DNA of 64,000 nt from Anaerolineales bacterium (GTDB lineage: Bacteria > Chloroflexota > Anaerolineae > Anaerolineales > Villigracilaceae), in contig JADLBX010000009.1 in the NCBI GenBank assembly GCA_020847435.1, positions 1-64,000 of the forward strand, written 5' to 3'. Made by a program: the position numbers and the translations under genes. Shown here piece by piece: positions 1 through 8,349 of this stretch (within the stretch, counting starts at the first letter, position 1; every line of letters starts with the position of its first letter). The notes below the pieces were generated by a model that saw only the letters and a list, made by a program, of their open reading frames with translations, was not told where the DNA came from and made no database searches.

Positions 1-209
1 ATGCCTTGATCAGAAACCTACAACTCTTTGTCTATTGTTACAACCAGCGTCAACTGATGAAACGTCTTTATCCGAAATACTCCTTTCATCTGGTCGACTT
101 TGTATCATTTCATGTTTAGTCACTCCCGTGATGTGCGTTTTCGCGCAGATGATAGTTTTGCGACCTGCCATTATACCAACCGGGTTCACAATGAAATTAA
201 AATGTTGCA
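1..209. other. Leader region with no supported gene
   Basis: About 0.2 kb, visibly more AT-rich than the rest of the window. Short open frames run through it on both strands, but none has a recognisable domain, a good ribosome-binding site or codon use like the neighbours. It may carry the end of an upstream intergenic region; I see no RNA gene. Confidence 0.4.
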
Positions 210-218
210 TGTTATACT
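210..218 (+). promoter_or_regulatory. Possible extended -10 promoter of the ECF sigma gene
   Basis: TGTTATACT matches an extended -10 (TGnTATAAT). No good -35 box lies 16-18 bp upstream, which is usual for extended -10 promoters. Transcription would begin near 225, giving a leader of about 55 nt before the TTG start at 280. Confidence 0.35.
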
Positions 219-236
219 CCCTGCAACTTCTAAAAC

Positions 237-267
237 CCGGCGGGGTTATTATGTTCAACTCCGCCGG
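237..267 (+). promoter_or_regulatory. Leader hairpin upstream of the ECF sigma gene
   Basis: CCGGCGGGGTT (237-247) pairs with AACTCCGCCGG (257-267) through an 11-bp stem with one G-U pair and a 9-nt loop. It ends just before the AGGA ribosome-binding sequence and the TTG start. It could affect translation of the sigma factor; there is no T-run, so it does not look like a terminator. Confidence 0.35.
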
Positions 268-279
268 TAGGAAACCTCC

Positions 280-852
280 TTGGCGGATTTGGATTTTAGC
301 GAAGATGACGTTCTAACCCGCGCGTCGCTGGGCGACCGGGACGCGTTCGGTCAACTCTACGAGCATTATGTTGACCGCATCTTCAATTATGTGTTTTATC
401 GGACCGGCAATCTCCACGATGCTGAGGATTTGACTGCCCGCGTATTCCAGCGGGCGATGAATCATATCAAGAACTATCGAGATCGCGGCGTTCCGTTTTC
501 GGCTTGGTTGTACCGCATCGCCCACAATTTGGTCGCCAACTGGCACCGCGACCGCAGCCGCCGACAGGAAATACCGCTGGATGAACTGCCGGTCCTGCCG
601 ACCAAAGGCGACCATCCCGAACGGAACCTCGTCCGCTCGCAGGAGCAAGGCGCATTATTGAAACTGATTCGCCGTCTGCCGCCGGAGCGGCAGACCCTGC
701 TCATTCTGAAGTTCGTTGAAAACCTTTCCAACGCGGAAATCGGACAGATCATGGACAGGAGCGAAGGCGCCGTGAAAAGTCTGTACCATCGAACCTTGCT
801 GGCGTTACGCGACCAGTTGGGAGATCAAAATATCAATCTGGAAGGAGAGTGA
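280..852 (+). CDS. RNA polymerase sigma factor, ECF / sigma-70 family
   Basis: A 190-residue two-domain sigma factor. Region 2 lies near residues 14-80 (DAFGQLYEHYVDRIFNY, then a DAEDLTARVF segment), and region 4 near 125-180 (RLPPERQTLLILKF, then the helix-turn-helix NAEIGQIMDRSEGAVKSLYH). Length and layout fit ECF factors, which redirect RNA polymerase to stress or envelope promoters. The start is TTG, with AGGA about 8 nt upstream; no better start exists. A degV gene follows after 3 bp and then a small membrane protein, so the three look co-transcribed. No classical anti-sigma factor (zinc-finger or cytoplasmic-domain type) is adjacent; the small membrane protein at 1714 is the only candidate partner. 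Confidence 0.9.
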   Translation: MADLDFSEDDVLTRASLGDRDAFGQLYEHYVDRIFNYVFYRTGNLHDAEDLTARVFQRAMNHIKNYRDRGVPFSAWLYRIAHNLVANWHRDRSRRQEIPLDELPVLPTKGDHPERNLVRSQEQGALLKLIRRLPPERQTLLILKFVENLSNAEIGQIMDRSEGAVKSLYHRTLLALRDQLGDQNINLEGE

Positions 853-855
853 ACC

Positions 856-1698
856 ATGTTACGCATCGTGACCGATGGCGCAGGCGATATCCTCCCTGAA
901 TGGGGCAAGGAATACGGCATAGACATGATTCCCGTGAACATCCTGTTCGGGGAAAAATCGTATCTGCAAGGGGTGGATATTGACAACGAAGGGTTCTATA
1001 AGATGGTCGAGGAGCACCGCAAGATTCCGAAGACCTCCCAGCCCTCGCCGCACCAATTTGTCGAGTTTTATCGAAAGATCGCTCAAAAAGGGGATACGAT
1101 CCTATCCATTCACATTACCGCCAAACTTTCCGGCACCTACGCCTCGGCTATTGCCGCCGCGCAGGATGTGAAGGATGAATTCAAGGTCTTACCGATCGAT
1201 TCTATGCTCGGTTCTTTGGGAATCGGTTTACTGTGCCGCGAAGCGCGTAAGTTGGAACGCGCCGGCAAAAGTGTGGAGGAGATCGTCAAATACGTCGAGG
1301 AGATCAAGACCAGAGCCCGCGTCATCCTGACCCTCGATACGCTGGAATATGCCAAAATGTCCGGGCGTGTGAAGACCCTGCAAGCCGCGCTGGCTTCGGT
1401 GTTAAACGTCAAGCCGATCGCCGTCCTGCGCGACGGCGACCTTTCGATGAAGGAACGCGTGCGGACGCGTAAAGCCGCGCTCGACCGCGTCATCGAGATG
1501 GCAAAAGAGGAATTTGGCGACCAACCGGTGATCCTTGCCGCAGTCCACGCGCGGGATCTTAAATCCGGCGAGGCTTTGCTGGAGCAAGCCAAGAAAAGTT
1601 TCAATTACAAGGAGACGATGATCAGCGATCTCGCGATTTCGATCGCGGCAAACCTCGGACCCGGCACCGTCGGCTTGATCGTCTATCCCGTTGAATAA
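856..1698 (+). CDS. DegV family fatty-acid-binding protein
   Basis: 280 residues, the usual DegV length. The N-terminus has IVTDGAGDILPEW and the lipid-pocket motifs TSQPSPHQFVEFY and SIHITAKLSGTY, characteristic of the family. DegV/FakB proteins bind a single fatty acid and, in Firmicutes, present it to the FakA kinase; no fakA-like gene is seen in this window, so the partner is unknown. It is cytoplasmic, with no signal peptide. It starts 3 bp after the sigma factor stop, preceded by AAGGAGAG, a good ribosome-binding site. Confidence 0.9.
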   Translation: MLRIVTDGAGDILPEWGKEYGIDMIPVNILFGEKSYLQGVDIDNEGFYKMVEEHRKIPKTSQPSPHQFVEFYRKIAQKGDTILSIHITAKLSGTYASAIAAAQDVKDEFKVLPIDSMLGSLGIGLLCREARKLERAGKSVEEIVKYVEEIKTRARVILTLDTLEYAKMSGRVKTLQAALASVLNVKPIAVLRDGDLSMKERVRTRKAALDRVIEMAKEEFGDQPVILAAVHARDLKSGEALLEQAKKSFNYKETMISDLAISIAANLGPGTVGLIVYPVE

Positions 1699-1713
1699 GA
1701 TGTGTGAGAACGA

Positions 1714-1980
1714 ATGGAATACCGCACGCCCATGGACCCTCAAAACGATTTGAACGCTCTCGAAGCGCATCTCGCGGGGGCGTTGAAACCGGTCGCTCCT
1801 CCGGGCGACCTGATCCAACGCCTGCGCGAGCGCGTCCGTTTGCCGGCGCGCGAGGAAATCGTCCTGCGGCTACAAGATTGGCGCAAACTCTTCCTAATCT
1901 TCGGCGGCGTCATGTCTGGGTTGTTGTTACTGATCACTGTCGCGCGCGCGTTCTTTCATCTGGCTCGGAAACAAATTTGA
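1714..1980 (+). CDS. Small single-pass membrane protein, unknown function
   Basis: 88 residues: a charged cytoplasmic N-terminal half (about residues 1-55, with EAHLAGALKPVAPPGDLIQRL) followed by one hydrophobic segment near 60-80 (LFLIFGGVMSGLLLLITVA) and a short basic tail. The DLIQRLRERV segment before a membrane helix recalls the short post-motif part of membrane anti-sigma factors or of small Chloroflexota proteins that follow degV, but no known domain is recognisable. It follows degV by 15 bp and ends before a strong terminator, so it is the last gene of the sigma-degV unit. An alternative start lies at 1729. Confidence 0.6.
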   Translation: MEYRTPMDPQNDLNALEAHLAGALKPVAPPGDLIQRLRERVRLPAREEIVLRLQDWRKLFLIFGGVMSGLLLLITVARAFFHLARKQI

Positions 1981-2002
1981 ACAGCGGTTCGAATCACAAA
2001 TG

Positions 2003-2033
2003 AGACCCTGAAGGATATCCGCCTTCAGGGTCT
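2003..2033. terminator. Bidirectional intrinsic terminator
   Basis: AGACCCTGAAGG (2003-2014) and CCTTCAGGGTCT (2022-2033) form a perfect 12-bp stem with a 7-nt loop, followed on the plus strand by TTT. It ends the plus-strand sigma-degV unit and overlaps the last codons of the convergent minus-strand gene. Confidence 0.8.
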
Positions 2034-2351
2034 TTGATTCAGCAAAGTGTTGCAAAGGATTCGCGCTTCTGCGATCAAGTCAATTTCTGCGGGGAGTTTG
2101 AATTCCTTGGTCACGGTCAAAGTCAGGTGACTGGCGATCCGCTTCAAGTCGGGAGAAAGATGCGGATCGTCCATGAGCAAGTTGAGCAGGTCCATCGCGC
2201 TCGCGCTGGGCGGACGAATCCCCCGCTGGGTGAGAAACTCCCGCGCCGCGAGCCCAGCCGCCCGTCGCGCGCAGACGCGGGCTCGTCCCTCGTTTCCCTG
2301 TGCGCGGGCTTGCTCCGCTTTTTCCAATTCTGAAGCGATCGTTGGATTCAT
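2025..2351 (-). CDS. Small helical protein, unknown function
   Basis: 108 residues, predicted mostly helical, beginning MNPTIASELEKAEQARAQGN and rich in Ala and Arg (RARVCARRAAGLAAREFL). No signal peptide or membrane segment. The pattern of a helical bundle with GNEGRARVCARRAAG is reminiscent of HEPN-like proteins, but the HEPN RNase motif (R-x4-6-H) is not visible, so no function is assigned. It lies 13 bp downstream of a glycosyltransferase gene on the same strand and probably shares its transcript. Confidence 0.6.
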   Translation of the reverse strand: MNPTIASELEKAEQARAQGNEGRARVCARRAAGLAAREFLTQRGIRPPSASAMDLLNLLMDDPHLSPDLKRIASHLTLTVTKEFKLPAEIDLIAEARILCNTLLNQRP

Positions 2352-2364
2352 AAAGCCGAAAACG

Positions 2365-3048
2365 CTAATCCATAACCCGATAGCGAAGCAATGCCCAGAC
2401 CGCCTCGAACGCGTCCCGCAGACCGATCTTCTTGCCTTCGGAATAATCGCGCGGGTTGAACGAGATCGGCGCTTCGTAAATCCGATACTTGCGCTTCAAG
2501 ATTTTGGCGGTGAACTCCGGCTCGAAGTTGAACCGCTGGGAACGGATCTGCAGCCCCTCGATCACTTCGCGGCGAAAAACCTTGTAGCCCGTTTCCATGT
2601 CTGTCAGGATTGTGTCGTATAAAATATTCGTCATTAACGTCAGCAGTTGGTTTGCCACTTGATGCCAAAACATTGTCACCCGATGTGTTCCTCCAAGAAA
2701 GCGCGAGCCGTAAACAACATCGGCGCGCCCCTCGTGGATTGGTTTAAGTAATGTCGGGTAATCACGCGGGTCGTACTCCAGGTCGGCATCCTGGATGAGC
2801 AGGATATCCCCTTGCGCGGCATTCATGCCGGTCACCACCGCCGCGCCCTTCCCCTTGTTCTGCTCGTGCAGAAGTACTCGGACTTTCCGTTTTCCGTTCA
2901 ATTTGGCAAGCGTCTCGCGCGTTCCGTCGGTTGAAGCGTCGTCAACGACGATGATCTCTTTTGCGAGTTTGGTCGCTTGCACTCTGGCAAGAATCTCGCG
3001 GATATGGTTGACTTCGTTGTACACCGGGATAATGACGGAAAGATCCAT
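2365..3048 (-). CDS. Family 2 glycosyltransferase (dolichol-phosphate mannosyltransferase type)
   Basis: 227 residues. The GT-A fold is clear: MDLSVIIPVYNEVNHIREIL at the N-terminus, VVDDASTDGT near residue 37, NKGKGAAVVTGMNAAQGD, the nucleotide-sugar/metal motif QDADLEYDP near 86-94, and YGSRFLGG downstream. There are no C-terminal membrane helices, as in the short soluble DPM1-like branch, which moves a sugar from a nucleotide donor to polyprenyl phosphate at the inner face of the membrane. The acceptor is inferred from the family. It is the first gene of a two-gene minus-strand unit. Confidence 0.85.
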   Translation of the reverse strand: MDLSVIIPVYNEVNHIREILARVQATKLAKEIIVVDDASTDGTRETLAKLNGKRKVRVLLHEQNKGKGAAVVTGMNAAQGDILLIQDADLEYDPRDYPTLLKPIHEGRADVVYGSRFLGGTHRVTMFWHQVANQLLTLMTNILYDTILTDMETGYKVFRREVIEGLQIRSQRFNFEPEFTAKILKRKYRIYEAPISFNPRDYSEGKKIGLRDAFEAVWALLRYRVMD

Positions 3049-3093
3049 AGTTCGATTATATATGAAAAGTCAACCTGCCTTTGCCTCTTCCAC

Positions 3094-3245
3094 ATGGCTT
3101 TCTCAAGAACCGAAAGGGGGGATTTTCGGTACACGGATTTCACGGATCAAACGGAGTTTTTTGCGTTGCTTACGGAAGAAACCGTATACTCCGTATGTTC
3201 CGTGTACAAAAGAGAGATTCCGTCAACCTTTCTTGAGAAAACCAT
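3094..3245. repeat. Long imperfect snap-back palindrome
   Basis: The 315-bp gap 3049-3363 holds no gene but contains a roughly 150-bp imperfect palindrome. Outer arms ATGGCTTTCTCAAGAA (3094-3109) and TTCTTGAGAAAACCAT (3230-3245) match in 15 of 16 positions; inner arms GTACACGGA (3129-3137) and TCCGTGTAC (3199-3207) are perfect, with further ACGGAGT/ACTCCGT pairing inside. It looks like a small non-coding repeat or MITE-like element without an open frame. A TATAAT box at 3307-3312 may belong to the next gene. Confidence 0.55.
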
Positions 3246-3363
3246 ACCTCTTCCATTTTTAATGTAGATGCAACCTTGCTGTCTCAGCGGAACATCCATT
3301 CGGCAGTATAATCCAGCGCATGTTGAGGAAATTATTTGAAAAACATTTCGCGTGTGAGGTAGC

Positions 3364-4701
3364 ATGACCAACCCCCTTGTAAAATCCGCGCTGGGAACGG
3401 GATTATTCTCACCCCCGCCGATCAACACGATTGAAGACACCGGTCTCCCCGCCTTATGGCTGCAAGACCTTACCCTCAAGATTCTCTATGCCCAAGGTTA
3501 CCTGAGCGGTTTCAAGGTCGCCGAGTCGATCGCATTGCCTTTTGCCGGCGTGACGGACAACATCCTTGAATCGTTGAAGCGCGAAAAGTTGATCGAGGTC
3601 AAATCGTCGCAAGGCGGCTTGGGCGAGGGCGCATACACCTACGGGATCACCCAGGCGGGCGTGGTGCGGGCGCGTGAGGCGTTGGAACGCAGTCAATACG
3701 CGGGTCCCGCGCCGGTGCCGTTCGAAGTCTACAACGAAGCCATCCGCCGGCAGCGCGGCGGGCGCGTCACCGTGACCTCGCGCACGATGCGGCAAGTCCT
3801 CTCCCAATTGGTCATCTCGGAAAAAACCTTCCAAAAACTCGGACCTGCGCTCAATTCTGGAACCTCGATTTTTATGTATGGACCGCCCGGCAACGGCAAG
3901 ACCAGCGTTGCCCGCGCCTTCGGCAACCTGGCGTTGAGCCAGACCCTCTACATCCCTCACGCGCTGTATTTGGATGGACAGGTCATTAAAGTCTACGACC
4001 AGGTGAGTCATCGCCTCGTTCCCGAAGGGGAGGCTGGTTCGTCCTCGGGAGGCGGCACGACGGGCAACCTCCGCACCAGCCAGCGACGCGACCCGCGCTG
4101 GTTGAAGATTCGCCGTCCTTTCGTTGTGGTCGGCGGCGAGTTGACCCTCGAAGGCTTAGACCTCGTTTACGACGATGTGCACAAATTTTACGAAGCGCCC
4201 TTTCAAGTGAAAGCCAACGGAGGCATTCTGTTGATTGACGATTTCGGTCGCCAACAAGTCCGTCCGCGCGATCTGCTCAACCGTTGGATCGTGCCGCTTG
4301 AAAACCGCGTGGACTTCCTCACCCTGCACACCGGCTTGAAGATCGAAGTGCCGTTCGACGTGTTAATCGTCTTCTCGACCAACCTGCCGCCGAAAGACCT
4401 CGTAGACGAAGCCTTCCTGCGCCGCTTGCGCCATAAGATCGAGATCGGCGATCCTTCCTACGAGGAATACCGCGAAATCTTCAAACGCGTCGCCGCCGAC
4501 AAGCGCGTGGAATACAGCGACCAGGGACTCGCGTACCTGCTTCAAGATTGGTACATCAAACGCAATCGCAAGCTACGCGCCTCCCATCCGCGTGATCTCT
4601 GCGACCAGATCATTGACATTTCCTCCTACCTTGGAACTCCGCCCGCCATGACGCGCGACTTGCTCGACCGCGCCGCCAGCGCATATTTTGTAGACTTGTA
4701 A
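3364..4701 (+). CDS. AAA family ATPase with N-terminal winged-helix-like domain
   Basis: 445 residues. The first ~110 residues look like a small winged-helix module (LSGFKVAESIALPF, ILESLKREKLIEV, then YGITQAGVVRAREAL). The ATPase core has Walker A GPPGNGKT near 174-181, Walker B ILLIDDFG near 289-296, a sensor-1-like VFSTNL near 340 and an arginine-finger-like AFLRRLRHKIEI. A Ser/Gly-rich loop near 222-240 (EAGSSSGGGTTG) interrupts the core. The layout resembles uncharacterised AAA proteins of Chloroflexota; the substrate is unknown. It is preceded by a repeat-filled gap and followed by an unrelated phosphodiesterase, so context gives no further hint. Confidence 0.8.
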   Translation: MTNPLVKSALGTGLFSPPPINTIEDTGLPALWLQDLTLKILYAQGYLSGFKVAESIALPFAGVTDNILESLKREKLIEVKSSQGGLGEGAYTYGITQAGVVRAREALERSQYAGPAPVPFEVYNEAIRRQRGGRVTVTSRTMRQVLSQLVISEKTFQKLGPALNSGTSIFMYGPPGNGKTSVARAFGNLALSQTLYIPHALYLDGQVIKVYDQVSHRLVPEGEAGSSSGGGTTGNLRTSQRRDPRWLKIRRPFVVVGGELTLEGLDLVYDDVHKFYEAPFQVKANGGILLIDDFGRQQVRPRDLLNRWIVPLENRVDFLTLHTGLKIEVPFDVLIVFSTNLPPKDLVDEAFLRRLRHKIEIGDPSYEEYREIFKRVAADKRVEYSDQGLAYLLQDWYIKRNRKLRASHPRDLCDQIIDISSYLGTPPAMTRDLLDRAASAYFVDL

Positions 4702-4723
4702 GCGAAATTCATTCCCCAGTTGA

Positions 4724-4764
4724 TTACGGATTACGCTTCATAGTATCATCGGCGTAATCCGTAA
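4724..4764. repeat. Perfect 13-bp inverted repeat (TTACGGATTACGC)
   Basis: TTACGGATTACGC (4724-4736) and GCGTAATCCGTAA (4752-4764) form a perfect stem with a 15-nt loop in the 70-bp gap between the AAA ATPase and the phosphodiesterase gene. There is no T-run, so terminator function is weak; it fits the general class of short intergenic inverted repeats in this window. Confidence 0.6.
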
Positions 4765-4771
4765 ATTTTGT

Positions 4772-5527
4772 ATGATGCTTGAATCCCTCCCTCGCCCCGC
4801 CATCTTTGCCCACCGCGGCGCCTCCGCGCACGCGCCTGAAAACACCCTTGCCGCGTTTGCCCTCGCCCTTGAACAGGGCGCGGACGCCATCGAATTGGAC
4901 GCCAAACTATCGGCGGACGGACACGTGATCGTGATCCACGACCTGACCGTAGACCGCACCACCGGCGCGCAAGGCAAAGTGCAGGAAATGTCGCTCGCCA
5001 AACTGCGCGCGCTGGACGCGGGGAGTTCGTTCGCGCCGAAATTTCGCGGCGAGAAAATCCCCCTGCTTGAAGAAGTCTTCGAAGCGTTTGGAAACCGCAC
5101 TTTTATCAATGTGGAATTGTCGAACCATCATACGCCCAACGACCAGCTGGTTGAAACGGTGTGCATGCTGGTTAAAAAATTCAACCTGCAAAAACGCGTC
5201 CTGTTCTCGTCGTTTCATCCGCGCAGTTTGGCGAAGGCGCAGGGCTTGCTTCCGGAAGCGCCGCGCGGCTTGCTTGCTAACGACGGGTTTCGCGCCCTGC
5301 TGGTGCGTTCGTTCATTTTTTATTTCGGGAATTTTCAAGCGCTACACCCTAACATTTGGACCACCTCGCCGCAACAGATTCGGCGGGTGCATCGGCTCGG
5401 GCGCCGCGCGTATATCTTCACCGTCAACAAGGAAGAGCAGATGCGTAAGTTATTCCGTTGGGGCGCGGACGGAATTTTTACCGACGACCCTCCACTGGCG
5501 TTGCGCGTGCGCGGTGAAACAAAATGA
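4772..5527 (+). CDS. Glycerophosphodiester phosphodiesterase (GlpQ/UgpQ family)
   Basis: 251 residues. The family signature is present: AHRGASAHAPENTLAAF near residues 10-26, then EQGADAIELDAKLSADG and VIVIHDLTVDRTTG, with the catalytic His pair (AHRG and IHD) and metal-binding Glu/Asp (IELDAK). It cleaves glycerophosphodiesters to glycerol 3-phosphate and an alcohol. No signal peptide, so it is probably cytoplasmic like UgpQ. The stop overlaps an ATG of the next frame (ATGA), and the following gene's preferred start is 45 bp downstream, so the two may be co-transcribed. Confidence 0.9.
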   Translation: MMLESLPRPAIFAHRGASAHAPENTLAAFALALEQGADAIELDAKLSADGHVIVIHDLTVDRTTGAQGKVQEMSLAKLRALDAGSSFAPKFRGEKIPLLEEVFEAFGNRTFINVELSNHHTPNDQLVETVCMLVKKFNLQKRVLFSSFHPRSLAKAQGLLPEAPRGLLANDGFRALLVRSFIFYFGNFQALHPNIWTTSPQQIRRVHRLGRRAYIFTVNKEEQMRKLFRWGADGIFTDDPPLALRVRGETK

Positions 5528-5571
5528 ACGGGTCGCGTGGGCATCCGCAGGCGGAACAACTGCAAGGGGGA

Positions 5572-8349
5572 ATGAAGCGAAATTCCAAAACGAGGAAAAT
5601 GATCCACTGGCTGATCCTGTTGACGCTCGGCGCGTCTCTGTTCGGACCTCTGCCGGCCGCGCAGGCGCAGGCTGACTCGCCGCTTGCGAACGCGCAGGCG
5701 GCGTTGGCTGAGATGTCGCCGCAGGAACGCGTGGGGCAGTTGTTCCTGGTGACTTTTCGCGGCGTCAACACCGGCGCAGATTCTCAAATTTATGACCTGA
5801 TCGTTAATCGGCGTGTGGGCGGGGTGGTGTTGACGGCGGGGAACGATAATTTTCTCGACGCGCCGGAGACAGTTTCGGCGGCGCGGCAATTGATCGTGAA
5901 TCTTCAATCGCTGGAGGCGACTCCGACGGGGACCGGCACGGCGACGCCCAGCCCACAGAGGTATGTGCCGCTGTTCATCGGCATTTCACAGATCGGCGAC
6001 GGCGCGCCGTACGATCAACTGCGGAATGGGCTGACGCCTCTGCCCTCGCAGATGGCGATCGGCGCCACGTGGGATCGGCAGGCGGCTGAGCAGGTGGGGC
6101 GGGTGTTGGGACAGGAACTGTCCGCGATCGGTTTCAATTTGTTGCTGGGTCCAGCGTTGGATGTGGTCGAATTGCCCAACCCGTCTGCCAATACGGATTT
6201 GGGGACGCGGGTTTTTGGCGGCGATCCATTTTGGGTGGGCGAACTGGGGCGTTCCTTTATCGCGGGGTTGCACAATGGAAGCGCCGAACGCCTGCTCGTG
6301 ATCGCCAAACATTTTCCCGGGCGCGGCGATTCGGACCGTCAACCCGATGTGGAAGTCGCCACGGTCCGCAAGTCGTTGGAACAACTCAAGCAGGTTGAGC
6401 TAGCCCCGTTTTTTGCCGTCACCGATTCGACGGAGGAGTCCGGGCTGGCAGACGGTTTGCTGGTCTCGCACATCCGGTATCAAGGGTTTCAGGGAAATAT
6501 TCGCGCCACCACGCGCCCGGTGAGTTTCGATGCCAGCGCGCTGGCGGCGATTTTGGCGCTGCCGGAGTTCGGGATGTGGCGCGCGAACGGTGGGTTGATC
6601 GTCAGCGATACGTTGGGCAGTAATGCTGTGCGCAGTTTCTACTCGCAGGGCGGCGAGAATTTCTCGGTGCGCTCGGTGGCGCGCGATGCGTTTCAGGCGG
6701 GCAACGATTTGCTGTATTTGGGTAACATTACCTCGGGTAAAGAAGCGGGCGACACCTATGCCGCCACGCTGGAGATCCTCGATTTTTTCGTCCAGGAATA
6801 TCAAAACGACCGCGCCTTTGCCGAACGGGTGGATGCGGCGGCGACCAGAATCCTCGCGAAAAAATTCAGCATGTACGGCGAGTTCACTCTGGCAAAGGTT
6901 TTGCCTCCTGAAACTGCGTTGGAGGCGGTCGGCAGATCGCAAGCGGTGGTATTCGATGTGGCGAGCAAATCAGCCACGCTCATCAGCCCGGACGCGCAGG
7001 AACTTAACGCGCTCCTGCCTGCGCCGCCCGGTTTGAGCGACCGCATTGTCTTCCTGACGGACGTCCCTTCGTTTCAGCAGTGCAGCGCCTGCGCGACGCG
7101 TGAACTGTTTGCGGTTGATGCACTGCAAAAAACGGTGGACCGCCTGTATGGTCCGCAGGGAAGCGGGCAGGTTTTTACAAGCCGGCTGAGTTCGTTTCCG
7201 TTGCGCGAAGTCGAATTGATGTTGAACGGCGAAAGCACAACGAACGCCGAAAGCGCGCTCGAACGCGCCACGTGGATTGTCATTTCGCTTGCCGATGTGA
7301 ACAATGGGCAGTTGCCATTGTTGCGGCGGCTTTTTTCCGAACGCCCGAACCTGATCCGTAATAAAAATGTGATCCTGTTTTCGTTTACCGCGCCATATTA
7401 TCTGGACGCCACCGATATTTCCAAATTAACCGCCTATTACACACTATACAGCCGCCAACCGCCTTTCATCGAAGTCGCGGCGCGTTTACTCTTCCAGCAG
7501 GCGACTCTGCAGGGCGCGTCGCCGGTCTCTGTGCCGGCGGTTGGCTATGATTTGTTGAAAGCCACCGCGCCCAACGAAACACAGGTGATTCCGCTCACGC
7601 TCGAAGGTTCCGAGCCGCCAACCACGCCGTTGCCCGAAGACGTCACAGCCGAGCCGACGATCATCCCTTCGTATCAAATTGGGGATTTGATCAACGTCCG
7701 CGCGGGACCGATCCTCGATCACAACAACCGCAACGTACCGGACGGGACGATTGCCCGCTTTACCATGACAACCCGCGATGAAGGCGGCGGCATTTTACAG
7801 CAATTCGACGCGCCCACTCTCGACGGCGTGGCGCGCGCTTCGTTCATTATTGACAAACCGGGTAATGTGGAAATCCGCGTGGTCAGCGAGCCGGCGTTGA
7901 TCTCGCAAGCCCTGCAATTCGACGCCTCTGACGCCGGTGTGGCGGTGACGGTCGTTGTGCCGGAAGTCAGCGCCACGCCACAGCCTGCAACTCCGACACC
8001 TACCGCGCCACCGGTCAACGATCTGGTCTCGCCGGAAGGGTATCCGCGACTTGGGGCATGGATGCTTGCTTTGCTTGCCCTGGCGGGCGGGGCGTGGCTC
8101 GTCTTTTGGGCGATCGGAAATTTTGTCACCAGTCGTTGGGCGTTGCGGTTCGCCATGTGCGCGTTCATCGGCGGGCTCGCGGCGTACAACTACCTCGCGC
8201 TCGGTTTCCCCGGCGCGGCAGGTTGGATCGTCTCCGGCGCAGGCGCGTTTGGAATTTTGATTCTGACGATCGGCGGTGAAGTGGTGGGGATTGTCGCCGC
8301 GTGGGCTTGGATGAAGTGGTTCAGCGGGCGAGGGTCGCAAGCAAACTGA
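5572..8349 (+). CDS. Membrane-anchored GH3-like protein (NagZ-type N-domain, acid/base motif altered)
   Basis: About 925 residues. The start at 5572 (MKRNSKTRK) is preferred over 5524 because it gives a proper signal peptide (IHWLILLTLGASLF, cleavage after AQAQA) and has AAGGGGGA just upstream. Residues ~35-400 are a glycoside hydrolase family 3 N-domain: MSPQERVGQLFLVTF, IGATWDR, then KHFPGRGDSDRQPDVEVATV and nucleophile motif GGLIVSDTLGS. In classical NagZ the loop reads KHFPGHG...DSH, whose His is the acid/base; here the equivalents are PGRG and PDV, so activity may differ or be lost. The C-terminal part has Thr/Pro-rich linkers, Ig-like segments and 3-4 membrane helices (8055-8330). It overlaps the convergent kinase gene by 29 bp. 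Confidence 0.8.
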   Translation: MKRNSKTRKMIHWLILLTLGASLFGPLPAAQAQADSPLANAQAALAEMSPQERVGQLFLVTFRGVNTGADSQIYDLIVNRRVGGVVLTAGNDNFLDAPETVSAARQLIVNLQSLEATPTGTGTATPSPQRYVPLFIGISQIGDGAPYDQLRNGLTPLPSQMAIGATWDRQAAEQVGRVLGQELSAIGFNLLLGPALDVVELPNPSANTDLGTRVFGGDPFWVGELGRSFIAGLHNGSAERLLVIAKHFPGRGDSDRQPDVEVATVRKSLEQLKQVELAPFFAVTDSTEESGLADGLLVSHIRYQGFQGNIRATTRPVSFDASALAAILALPEFGMWRANGGLIVSDTLGSNAVRSFYSQGGENFSVRSVARDAFQAGNDLLYLGNITSGKEAGDTYAATLEILDFFVQEYQNDRAFAERVDAAATRILAKKFSMYGEFTLAKVLPPETALEAVGRSQAVVFDVASKSATLISPDAQELNALLPAPPGLSDRIVFLTDVPSFQQCSACATRELFAVDALQKTVDRLYGPQGSGQVFTSRLSSFPLREVELMLNGESTTNAESALERATWIVISLADVNNGQLPLLRRLFSERPNLIRNKNVILFSFTAPYYLDATDISKLTAYYTLYSRQPPFIEVAARLLFQQATLQGASPVSVPAVGYDLLKATAPNETQVIPLTLEGSEPPTTPLPEDVTAEPTIIPSYQIGDLINVRAGPILDHNNRNVPDGTIARFTMTTRDEGGGILQQFDAPTLDGVARASFIIDKPGNVEIRVVSEPALISQALQFDASDAGVAVTVVVPEVSATPQPATPTPTAPPVNDLVSPEGYPRLGAWMLALLALAGGAWLVFWAIGNFVTSRWALRFAMCAFIGGLAAYNYLALGFPGAAGWIVSGAGAFGILILTIGGEVVGIVAAWAWMKWFSGRGSQAN

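Noticed and set aside
10-258. Minus-strand open frame of 82 codons at the left edge
   Set aside because: No recognisable domain, no ribosome-binding site and atypical composition; likely chance.
1986-1995. GGTTCGAATC, a tRNA T-loop-like string
   Set aside because: No acceptor, anticodon or D-arm pairing around it, and it follows a coding 3' end closely.
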